Shown in pieces: positions 1 to 4,897 of a DNA stretch of 8,374 bases (its first letter is position 1; each line of letters opens with the position of its first letter). The notes beneath the pieces were generated by a model. That model saw only the letters and a list, made by a program, of their open reading frames with translations, was not told the origin of the DNA and searched no databases. Location of the stretch: contig CAIKGX010000020.1 of NCBI GenBank assembly GCA_903827075.1, forward strand, positions 1 to 8,374. The letters are read 5' to 3'. Source of the stretch: an uncultured beta proteobacterium. Its GTDB lineage: Bacteria; Pseudomonadota; Gammaproteobacteria; Burkholderiales; Burkholderiaceae. The position numbers and the translations under genes were made by a program.

Positions 1-334
1 CTCAGTTGCAAAAGACACCTTCTTAGGATCGTTAGATTGTGCTGCGCCATTTGGCACCGTTGCTCTATTTGGCGCCGCCTCAGGCCCAGCACCTGAAATT
101 CATCCTGAGATTTTAAATAAGAAGGGTTGCCTGTTTTTAACTAGGCCTTCTGTGTTTCCCCACAACGCCACTCCAGAGCTACTTCAAGAAAATGCAAAGG
201 CAGTGTTCGAGGCGATTGAACAGGGACGAGTCAAAGTACAAATTGCCGCTAAATTTAGCTTGGAGCAAGCTGCAGATGCACACAAGGCGGCTGAAAGTAG
301 AAAGCTCTCCGGGGCAATTGTGATTACACCTTGA
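1..334 (+). CDS. Quinone oxidoreductase (NADPH:quinone reductase, zinc-independent MDR family), 3' part only
   Basis: The gene enters from the left edge; the reading frame starts at base 2 and gives the last 110 residues before TGA at 332-334. Visible motifs match the C-terminal third of QorA-type reductases: KDTF..SLDCAAPFGTVALFGAASGP (core around codons 4-29), then the GCLFLTRPSVF segment, and the ending KFSLEQAADAHKAAESRKLSGAIVI, where the family has its typical A..AH..LE.R.T.G..V closing helix and strand. The family reduces quinones with NADPH in the cytoplasm and belongs to the zinc-free branch of the alcohol dehydrogenase superfamily. The nucleotide-binding GxGxxG motif would lie outside the window. 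Exact substrate cannot be judged from this part. It is followed by hairpins that probably end its transcript, so it is likely unrelated in function to the downstream genes. Confidence 0.88.
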   Translation, partial: SVAKDTFLGSLDCAAPFGTVALFGAASGPAPEIHPEILNKKGCLFLTRPSVFPHNATPELLQENAKAVFEAIEQGRVKVQIAAKFSLEQAADAHKAAESRKLSGAIVITP

Positions 335-345
335 GCATTTTTTTA

Positions 346-372
346 GCTAAGTTTGCTTAGCAGTTGATTTTT
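346..372 (+). terminator. Probable intrinsic terminator after the quinone reductase gene
   Basis: GCTAAG (346-351) pairs perfectly with CTTAGC (356-361) around the 4-nt loop TTTG. A T-rich stretch with a run of five T follows a few bases later (368-372). It sits 12 nt after the stop codon. The 6-bp stem is short and AT-containing, and the T run is not immediately adjacent, so it may be weak or act together with the next hairpin. Confidence 0.45.
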
Positions 373-376
373 ATCT

Positions 377-401
377 GAGGCCTTGCTGAATGCGAGGCCT
401 C
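377..401 (+). terminator. Second hairpin, possible backup terminator
   Basis: GAGGCC (377-382) pairs with GGCCTC (396-401) around a 13-nt loop. The stem is GC-rich, but only a weak T-containing tail (TTGCTTATT) follows. It lies directly behind the first hairpin in the same intergenic region, so a tandem termination role is an inference. A plain RNA stem in the untranslated region is the alternative. Confidence 0.3.
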
Positions 402-433
402 TTGCTTATTGATGCATTACATCGTTGTAATAT
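402..433 (+). promoter_or_regulatory. Candidate promoter and inverted repeat upstream of the choloylglycine hydrolase-family gene
   Basis: TTGCTT at 402-407 could be a -35 element with TGTAAT at 426-431 as -10 (18-nt spacing); TAATAT at 428-433 is an alternative -10. Overlapping this is a perfect inverted repeat, ATTACA (416-421) and TGTAAT (426-431), separated by 4 nt, so a dimeric regulator could bind across the -10 region. The match to sigma-70 consensus is only moderate, and no regulator is known for the site. Confidence 0.35.
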
Positions 434-469
434 ATTAAATATCTTAATCCCATCAAGCTTGGAGTCGCA

Positions 470-1579
470 GTGAAAAAATCCCTCATCAAACATATTGTTG
501 TAGTGAGTATTGCCACTTCCTTGGTTTTCAGTCCCATTCTTAGTCATGCTTGTACTAGCTTTCTGTTGAAGGGAAATGATGGAGGCTTTGTTTATGGTCG
601 TACTATGGAGTTTGGATTGCCGCTCAAATCCCAATTGGTGGTGATTCCAAGAAACTTAGCGATGCTTGGTGTTGGTGTAGATAGCAAACCCGGAACGGGT
701 TTAAATTGGACAAGCAAATATGCGGTAGCTGGTATGAATGGCTTGGGTATGCCGGTACTCGTTGATGGCATGAACGAAAAAGGCCTAGTTGGTGGGCTGC
801 TGAATGCGCCGAATACTGCGGTCTATCAAGTGGTAAGCCCAGCAGATTCTGTCAATAGCATTGCCTCGATCCAGATGTTGATTTACGCTTTAACAAATTT
901 TGCAACAGTCGATGAGGTGAAGGTAGGTTTTAATAAGATCAAAGTGAATCGCTCGATTATTCCTGCGTATCACAATCAATCGGCACCAGTGCGCATGACT
1001 TTGCATGATGCCAATGGGAAGAGCATTGTGATTGAGTACCTCAAAGGCGAATTAGTGATTACCGACAATCCTATTGGAGTGATGACGAATGATCCTGCAT
1101 TTAGAGATCAGTTAAATAATATCGGTAACTATGCAAACCTCACTAATGTAGAAAGAAAGCCCATGGTAGTTGATGGAGCTACCTATGTACCACCTAGTTC
1201 GGGAAGTGGCTTACATGGCTTACCAGGAGACTACTTAAGCCCTAGTCGATTCATCCGCGCATTATTCTTATCTAAATCGGCTCCTACTAATTATTCAACT
1301 ACCCAGCAAACCAATACTGCATGGCATATCTTGGGTAGTTTTGATATACCTCCTGGAGCCATCAGTTTGCCAGCCAGCAACGCTTATGGGGGCGGTGCCG
1401 GCGGCATTGAAATCACTGAGTGGTCAGTTGTTGCTGATAATAAAAATAAGATGTATTACATTAAGATGTTTGATAACGTGAATATTCAATCATTTGATCT
1501 GAAGAAAATCGATGTCAATGCAAAAGAACTGAAGTACTACGACGTCAATAAGCCTCAGACATATATTGCCATTAATTGA
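470..1579 (+). CDS. Secreted linear amide C-N hydrolase, choloylglycine hydrolase / penicillin V acylase family
   Basis: The 369-residue protein starts at GTG (470), chosen because GGAG at 461-464 sits 5 nt upstream and a signal peptide follows at once. Residues 1-27 form that peptide (KK, hydrophobic core, ending SHA). Cleavage there exposes Cys28, the N-terminal nucleophile of this Ntn-hydrolase family. Other expected sites are present: Arg44 (GRTMEFG), Asn112 in the oxyanion-loop region (MNEKGLVGGLLN, 101-112), Asn207 (VMTNDP) and Arg260 (LPGDYLSPSRFIRA). The position of the usual active-site Asp is Glu47, as in the Gram-negative branch as I recall it. The family cleaves amide bonds of conjugated bile salts, penicillin V or N-acyl homoserine lactones. 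The real substrate here cannot be read from sequence, and a periplasmic or extracellular acylase is the safe call. A small exported protein follows 34 nt downstream. Confidence 0.9.
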   Translation: MKKSLIKHIVVVSIATSLVFSPILSHACTSFLLKGNDGGFVYGRTMEFGLPLKSQLVVIPRNLAMLGVGVDSKPGTGLNWTSKYAVAGMNGLGMPVLVDGMNEKGLVGGLLNAPNTAVYQVVSPADSVNSIASIQMLIYALTNFATVDEVKVGFNKIKVNRSIIPAYHNQSAPVRMTLHDANGKSIVIEYLKGELVITDNPIGVMTNDPAFRDQLNNIGNYANLTNVERKPMVVDGATYVPPSSGSGLHGLPGDYLSPSRFIRALFLSKSAPTNYSTTQQTNTAWHILGSFDIPPGAISLPASNAYGGGAGGIEITEWSVVADNKNKMYYIKMFDNVNIQSFDLKKIDVNAKELKYYDVNKPQTYIAIN

Positions 1580-1580
1580 T

Positions 1581-1595
1581 CCTTCGTATTGAAGG
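1581..1595 (+). other. Small hairpin between the hydrolase gene and the next gene
   Basis: CCTTC (1581-1585) and GAAGG (1591-1595) form a perfect 5-bp stem with a 5-nt loop directly after the hydrolase stop codon. No T run follows, so it does not look like a full terminator. It could stabilise or slightly attenuate a shared transcript. Chance occurrence is possible. Confidence 0.25.
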
Positions 1596-1613
1596 TAGGC
1601 CCAAGGGTAGGAC

Positions 1614-2024
1614 ATGAAAACTGTTATACAACTTACGCTATCCCTTGCTTGTGCTGCATGGTTTACATGTGCTCTTGCGCAAATTCCGGATACGCAGTCT
1701 TCCCAAGGAATTTCATATATCTCAGGGGGTGTTGGTCAGGAAGAGACAAAAGCTATTTTGGTGGAAGCTAAGCAATGGCCTTTAATGCTCGAACTTTCTC
1801 AGATGGAAAATGGTAGAGGGGTCTGGATATTTGGCGCTAAGATAAAAATCACCAATGCTAAGCAAAAGACTATTTTTGATGCTCAAGCTGACGGCCCTTA
1901 CATCTTGATCAACTTGAGTCCGGGCGATTACCAAATTGATGCTAATTACGAAGGCGTTTCTCAAAAACGTACGGTAAGTATTCAGGCTGATCAAGTACAA
2001 AAACTCTCCATTTTCTGGAAGTAA
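1614..2024 (+). CDS. Small exported protein of unknown function, carboxypeptidase-regulatory-like beta fold suspected
   Basis: The 136-residue product begins at ATG 1614 behind AAGGG (1603-1607, 6-nt spacing). Residues 1-22 look like a signal peptide ending in ALA before Gln23, so the mature protein of about 114 residues should be periplasmic or secreted; no lipobox cysteine is at the cleavage point. The mature part has a glycine-rich ISYISGGVGQEE segment (33-44) and then alternating strands: VWIFGAKIKITNAKQKTIFDA (70-90) and GPYILINLSPGDYQIDANYEG (94-114). The pattern 'L.PG.Y.I.A.Y.G' followed by a closing strand is typical of carboxypeptidase-regulatory-like or transthyretin-like beta-sandwich domains. 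No catalytic residues are recognised. The 34-nt gap from the hydrolase gene suggests one transcript, but no functional link is proven. Confidence 0.8.
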   Translation: MKTVIQLTLSLACAAWFTCALAQIPDTQSSQGISYISGGVGQEETKAILVEAKQWPLMLELSQMENGRGVWIFGAKIKITNAKQKTIFDAQADGPYILINLSPGDYQIDANYEGVSQKRTVSIQADQVQKLSIFWK

Positions 2025-2081
2025 GCATGAAGAATCTATTGCGCGTCCCAGTGCGACTTTTTATTTCCGGGAAACTGCGTT

Positions 2082-2087
2082 TATAAT
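2082..2087 (+). promoter_or_regulatory. Perfect TATAAT, possible distal -10 box before the ccm operon
   Basis: TATAAT at 2082-2087 is an exact sigma-70 -10 hexamer in the non-coding gap. The sequence 16-17 nt upstream is T-rich with no good -35 match. The small palindrome TTTCCGGGAAA (2064-2074) lies in what would be the spacer. If used, the transcript would have a leader of about 110 nt before ccmA, including the palindrome at 2107-2123 and the hairpins at 2137-2162. Confidence 0.35.
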
Positions 2088-2106
2088 CTTCTAAGCGCTT
2101 GAATTC

Positions 2107-2123
2107 AAAGAATATTATTCTTT
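2107..2123 (+). repeat. 17-nt perfect palindrome in the ccm control region, candidate operator
   Basis: AAAGAATA (2107-2114) and TATTCTTT (2116-2123) are exact reverse complements around a single central T. The symmetry continues past one mismatch to TT (2104-2105) and AA (2125-2126), giving 10 paired positions of 11 per arm. The one-base centre makes a stable RNA hairpin unlikely, so a DNA-binding dimer site is the more natural reading. It lies 19 nt upstream of TTGACA (2143-2148) and downstream of the TATAAT at 2082. I cannot match it confidently to a known regulator; it is AT-rich but does not follow the FNR consensus. Confidence 0.45.
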
Positions 2124-2136
2124 TAAAACTGTTTTA

Positions 2137-2162
2137 GGCTGTTTGACAGCCCTATTGGGGTC
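2137..2162 (+). promoter_or_regulatory. Overlapping alternative hairpins before ccmA
   Basis: GGCTGT (2137-2142) pairs perfectly with ACAGCC (2146-2151) around a TTG loop. A competing fold uses GAC (2145-2147) with GTC (2160-2162) and CCC (2150-2152) with GGG (2157-2159), leaving AG bulged. The two share bases and exclude each other. This matters only if transcription starts upstream, for example near 2094. The TTGACA promoter hexamer lies inside the first hairpin, so the DNA symmetry could also be incidental. Confidence 0.25.
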
Positions 2163-2171
2163 TTGGACAAT
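2143..2171 (+). promoter_or_regulatory. Candidate sigma-70 promoter of the ccm operon
   Basis: TTGACA at 2143-2148 is a perfect -35 hexamer. Exactly 17 nt later comes GACAAT (2166-2171), which matches four of six -10 positions. Transcription would start near 2178, giving a leader of roughly 27 nt before ccmA ATG 2205. This would exclude the in-frame TTG at 2163 as a start, and it is the best-scoring promoter I can see for the nine-gene operon. Confidence 0.5.
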
Positions 2172-2204
2172 GCCTGTGGTGGTTTAATTCGGGCCATCTT
2201 TCCA

Positions 2205-2852
2205 ATGACAGCCACTATTTCTCCATACCCCAACCAGCCCGCCTTGACGCTCGAAGCACGTGCATTGACGTGCATTCGTGGCGAGAGACTCCTATTTTCA
2301 AATCTTGACCTTTGCGTATCAGCTGGTCAATGCTTGCATGTACGTGGAGAAAACGGCGTCGGTAAAACCAGTCTATTGCGTTTATTAACGGGCCTATCAA
2401 AACCTGAGGCGGGTGAGATTTTCTTCTCTGGCAAGTCGATACATCGTGATGCTGAGACGTATCGGCGGAACTTATTATTTCTTGGGCATCGCGATGCGCT
2501 TAAAGAAGACCTCACCGCCCTAGAAAATGTGCAAATGTATGCGGCCTTAGATGATGTAAAGCTGTCTGCGGAGAAGGCGCTTGCGACATTGTGGCGTTTT
2601 GGGTTAAAAGGTAGAGAAGACTTACCTGTGAATTGTTTATCTGCAGGACAAAAGAAACGGGTCCTCATGGCTCGAATGGTGACCAGGCAGGCAAAAGTTT
2701 GGATTTTGGATGAGCCTTTTAATGCCTTAGATATCAGCGCTATTCAGGTCTTGCAAGACCTGATTGTTGAGCAACTGGGTAATGGTGGACTAGTCATTCT
2801 GACTAGCCATCAAACTGTGTGCATTCCCAATCTTCTGGTGTTGGACTTATGA
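2205..2852 (+). CDS. ccmA: CcmA, ATP-binding subunit of the cytochrome c maturation ABC complex
   Basis: The 215-residue ATPase has all ABC motifs: Walker A GENGVGKTS (48-56), signature LSAGQKKR (145-152), Walker B VWILDEP (165-171), D-loop NALD (173-176) and H-loop SHQ (His202). The Q-loop region reads LGHRDALK, the histidine-containing form I associate with CcmA. CcmA works with CcmB and CcmCD at the inner membrane; ATP hydrolysis releases heme-loaded CcmE from CcmC. I take ATG 2205 as start because the length then fits the family and it lies after the candidate promoter. A TTG at 2163 would add 14 residues. No clear ribosome-binding site precedes 2205, unusual for the first gene of an operon. 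The stop overlaps the ccmB start by 4 nt (ATGA). Confidence 0.96.
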   Translation: MTATISPYPNQPALTLEARALTCIRGERLLFSNLDLCVSAGQCLHVRGENGVGKTSLLRLLTGLSKPEAGEIFFSGKSIHRDAETYRRNLLFLGHRDALKEDLTALENVQMYAALDDVKLSAEKALATLWRFGLKGREDLPVNCLSAGQKKRVLMARMVTRQAKVWILDEPFNALDISAIQVLQDLIVEQLGNGGLVILTSHQTVCIPNLLVLDL

Positions 2853-3514
2853 GCGCCTTACTCACCATTATTCGACGTGACTTATTGCTTGTCATGCGTC
2901 GCAAGAGTGAGGTCTTAACAGCCCTATTTTTCTTTGTCATTGTCACCAGTTTATTTCCTTTAGGAATTGGTGCTGATAGCGCCTTATTGCGCAAGATTGC
3001 CCCAGGAGTCCTTTGGGTAGCTGCATTGCTGTCTACTTTATTAGGACTGCAGCGGATGTTTGCTGCTGACTATATTGATGGCACCTTAGAGCAGCTGGCC
3101 TTATCACCCAAGCCTTTGGTATTGCTAGTAATAGGTAAGATCATTGCGCATTGGTTAGTTTGTGGGCTGCCTTTAGTGATTCTGGCGCCAGTAATTGGCT
3201 TGCAATTTGATTTGGACATAAGCTCCTTGAAAGTCTTGATGTTGGCACTTTTATTAGGAACGCCGATCTTATCTTTGCTAGGCTCCATTGGCGCTGCCCT
3301 GACTTTGGGGGTCCGCGGCGGCAGTGTTCTGATGAGTTTGTTGATCCTCCCCCTGTATATTCCAGTGCTGATATTTGGGGCGGGTGCCGTTTATGCCAAT
3401 AGCGTGGGACTGGATGTGACAGGACACTTTTCATTATTGGGCGCCTTATTCATTTTGGCTTTAGCATTTGTACCTTGGGTTAGCACTGCTGCCGTAAAGA
3501 TTGCGATTGAATGA
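2849..3514 (+). CDS. ccmB: CcmB, membrane subunit of the cytochrome c maturation ABC complex
   Basis: The 221-residue product is close to the 220 residues of E. coli CcmB. Six hydrophobic segments are visible at about 22-40, 52-68, 90-117, 129-153, 159-181 and 193-213. The cytoplasmic loop contains the family hallmark FAADYIDGTLEQL (71-83), expected to contact CcmA. ATG 2849 is chosen over an in-frame GTG at 2819 because it overlaps the ccmA stop as ATGA and gives the family N-terminus (a short amphipathic stretch with RRD before the first segment). The protein is the transmembrane partner of CcmA. Its role is to couple ATP hydrolysis to release of holo-CcmE, not, as once thought, simply to export heme. 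It ends in a 4-nt overlap with ccmC. Confidence 0.96.
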   Translation: MSALLTIIRRDLLLVMRRKSEVLTALFFFVIVTSLFPLGIGADSALLRKIAPGVLWVAALLSTLLGLQRMFAADYIDGTLEQLALSPKPLVLLVIGKIIAHWLVCGLPLVILAPVIGLQFDLDISSLKVLMLALLLGTPILSLLGSIGAALTLGVRGGSVLMSLLILPLYIPVLIFGAGAVYANSVGLDVTGHFSLLGALFILALAFVPWVSTAAVKIAIE

Positions 3515-4281
3515 ATCATTTAAATACTTTATCTACTAACCGTGCACTGAACTGGTTTCGATTTTCCAGCCCCAGTACTTTTTATCCTGTGGCAGGAAAA
3601 ATGATTCCTTGGTTTTGGGCGCTCTCGATTATTTTCGGAGTGGCGGGACTCTGGGTGAGTTTTTTTGTGGCACCTGTAGACGCAGTTCAGGGACAGGGCT
3701 ACCGGATTATTTTTATCCATGTACCTACATCTTGGATGTCGATGTTTATATATCTCGTTATGGCTGCATGGGCTGGATTAGGTCTCATCTTCAATACCAG
3801 ACTCTCTGCAATGATGGCGCAAGCACTTGCCCCCATTGGAGCATGGATGGCATTTTTATCTTTGTGGACTGGTGCATTTTGGGGCAAGCCCATGTGGGGT
3901 GCTTGGTGGGTATGGGATGCACGCCTCACCTCTGAGCTCATACTGCTGTTCTTATATTTAGGATTCATAGCCCTTCAGGCGTCCATTGATAACGCGCGTC
4001 GTGCGGATAAGGCTGGTGCAATCTTGGCATTGGTGGGTGTAGTCAATGTGCCTATTATTTATTTTTCAGTGAAATGGTGGAATACCTTGCATCAAGGGGC
4101 ATCCGTGTCACTTACTAAAGCTCCTGCCATGGCTCAAACGATGCTATGGGGAATGCTTTTGATGGCTCTCTGTTTGTGGATGTACTCAATTGCAGTAGGG
4201 TTAATGCGTGTCCGTGCCATCATTTTGGAGCGCGAGGCCCATACTGATTGGGTGAGACAATTAAACGAGGTAAAGAATTAA
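3511..4281 (+). CDS. ccmC: CcmC, heme-handling membrane protein that loads CcmE
   Basis: The 256-residue protein has six likely membrane segments (about 35-53, 73-93, 107-124, 142-158, 167-184, 209-231). The periplasmic tryptophan-rich WWD motif, WGAWWVWDARLTS, is at 129-141. The two conserved heme-ligand histidines appear as His70 (YRIIFIHVPTSW) and His194 (WWNTLHQG), matching His60 and His184 of E. coli. CcmC positions heme for covalent attachment to CcmE. The first 20 residues are a short extension compared with E. coli, but NWFRF..P..FYP.AGK reads as a natural cytoplasmic N-terminus, and ATG 3511 overlaps the ccmB stop by 4 nt. An internal Met31 start would lose that part and the coupling. 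There is no strong Shine-Dalgarno sequence, so translation probably relies on coupling. Confidence 0.97.
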   Translation: MNHLNTLSTNRALNWFRFSSPSTFYPVAGKMIPWFWALSIIFGVAGLWVSFFVAPVDAVQGQGYRIIFIHVPTSWMSMFIYLVMAAWAGLGLIFNTRLSAMMAQALAPIGAWMAFLSLWTGAFWGKPMWGAWWVWDARLTSELILLFLYLGFIALQASIDNARRADKAGAILALVGVVNVPIIYFSVKWWNTLHQGASVSLTKAPAMAQTMLWGMLLMALCLWMYSIAVGLMRVRAIILEREAHTDWVRQLNEVKN

Positions 4282-4469
4282 TGTGGAATAGCCCTGCTGA
4301 ATTTTTTGCGATGGGTGGTTATGCTCTGTATGTTTGGAGTAGCTTTGGTGTTTGTGTATTAGTGCTTGTACTCGAGCCTTTGGCTGTGCGTGCTCGATTT
4401 AAAGCGATTGTGCGTAGACTCAAGCGAGAAGTATTAGCGGAACATTTTGATAATGAGGGTAGTAAGTGA
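4281..4469 (+). CDS. ccmD: CcmD, small membrane protein of the CcmABCD complex
   Basis: This 62-residue protein has one membrane segment (about 14-34) preceded by the CcmD signature FFAMGGYALYVWSSFG (8-23). A basic, helix-prone tail follows (RARFKAIVRRLKRE). CcmD helps release holo-CcmE from CcmC and CcmAB. The start at ATG 4281 shares one base with the ccmC stop (TAATG); GAGG at 4267-4270 lies 10 nt upstream. A longer in-frame GTG start at 4248 would overlap ccmC by 34 nt and is unlikely. The length is normal for the family, whose members are often missed in annotation. Confidence 0.93.
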   Translation: MWNSPAEFFAMGGYALYVWSSFGVCVLVLVLEPLAVRARFKAIVRRLKREVLAEHFDNEGSK

Positions 4470-4897
4470 AGCCTAGACATAAACGCGCAATGATTATTGT
4501 TGGCGCACTGATCGCTATTGGCGTTGCAGCACTCCTTATTTTGAATGCGCTAAATAGCAATATCGCTCTTTATGTCACGCCTAGTGAAGTGGCTGCCGGA
4601 AAAGCTCCGCAGGGGCAAGTCTTTCGTATTGGAGGAATGGTTAAAGAGGGTTCAGTCAAGCGTGATGGAATTACAGTCAACTTTGTGATTACGGATTTGG
4701 TTAAAGATATTCCCGTGTCCTACACAGGCATTCTTCCGGATTTATTTAAAGAGGGAAAGGGCGCCGTGATTCAAGGACGTCTTAATAGCAGTGGTCAGTT
4801 TATTGCGAGTGAAGTTCTCGCAAAGCATGATGAAAACTACATGCCTCCCGAAGCAAAGCATGCATTGGAGCAAGCTCAAAAAAATGGAAGTAAATAA
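4466..4897 (+). CDS. ccmE: CcmE, periplasmic heme chaperone
   Basis: The 143-residue product has a single N-terminal membrane anchor (about 8-28) after a basic start (KPRHKR), then a soluble beta-barrel domain of the OB type. The motif VLAKHDENYMPPE holds His121, the residue that bonds covalently to heme (His130 in E. coli), and Tyr125, a heme-iron ligand (Tyr134). CcmE receives heme at CcmC and carries it to the CcmF ligase. The flexible tail after the motif is fairly short and polar. Translation starts at GTG 4466, overlapping the ccmD stop by 4 nt; GAGGG at 4455-4459 with 6-nt spacing supports this start. It shares one base with the ccmF start. Confidence 0.97.
   Translation: MKPRHKRAMIIVGALIAIGVAALLILNALNSNIALYVTPSEVAAGKAPQGQVFRIGGMVKEGSVKRDGITVNFVITDLVKDIPVSYTGILPDLFKEGKGAVIQGRLNSSGQFIASEVLAKHDENYMPPEAKHALEQAQKNGSK

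Noticed and set aside
371..634. Antisense open frame of 87 codons over the hydrolase promoter and start
   Set aside because: It lies opposite a well-supported signal-peptide gene and its control region. Its product has low-complexity, unfamiliar composition and no recognisable domain.
1589..1771. Forward open frame of 60 codons overlapping the small exported protein gene
   Set aside because: It is a frame-shifted shadow of the gene at 1614, which has a signal peptide and a good ribosome-binding site. The shadow is cysteine-rich and domain-free.
2045..2066. Possible terminator after the small exported protein gene (GTC...GAC followed by T run)
   Set aside because: The stem is only about 3 bp with a 7-nt loop. 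The T-rich tract alone is not enough to call a terminator.
2163..2204. TTG 2163 as the ccmA start, adding 14 residues
   Set aside because: The added segment is not typical of CcmA N-termini as I know them, the GGGG upstream is only 2 nt away, and it would precede the predicted transcription start.
2327..2668. Antisense open frame of 113 codons within ccmA
   Set aside because: It is antisense to the conserved ABC ATPase motifs, so its length is explained by selection on the other strand.
3609..3935. Forward open frame of 108 codons inside ccmC
   Set aside because: It is in an alternative frame across the conserved WWD region of ccmC, with no independent motif or ribosome-binding site.
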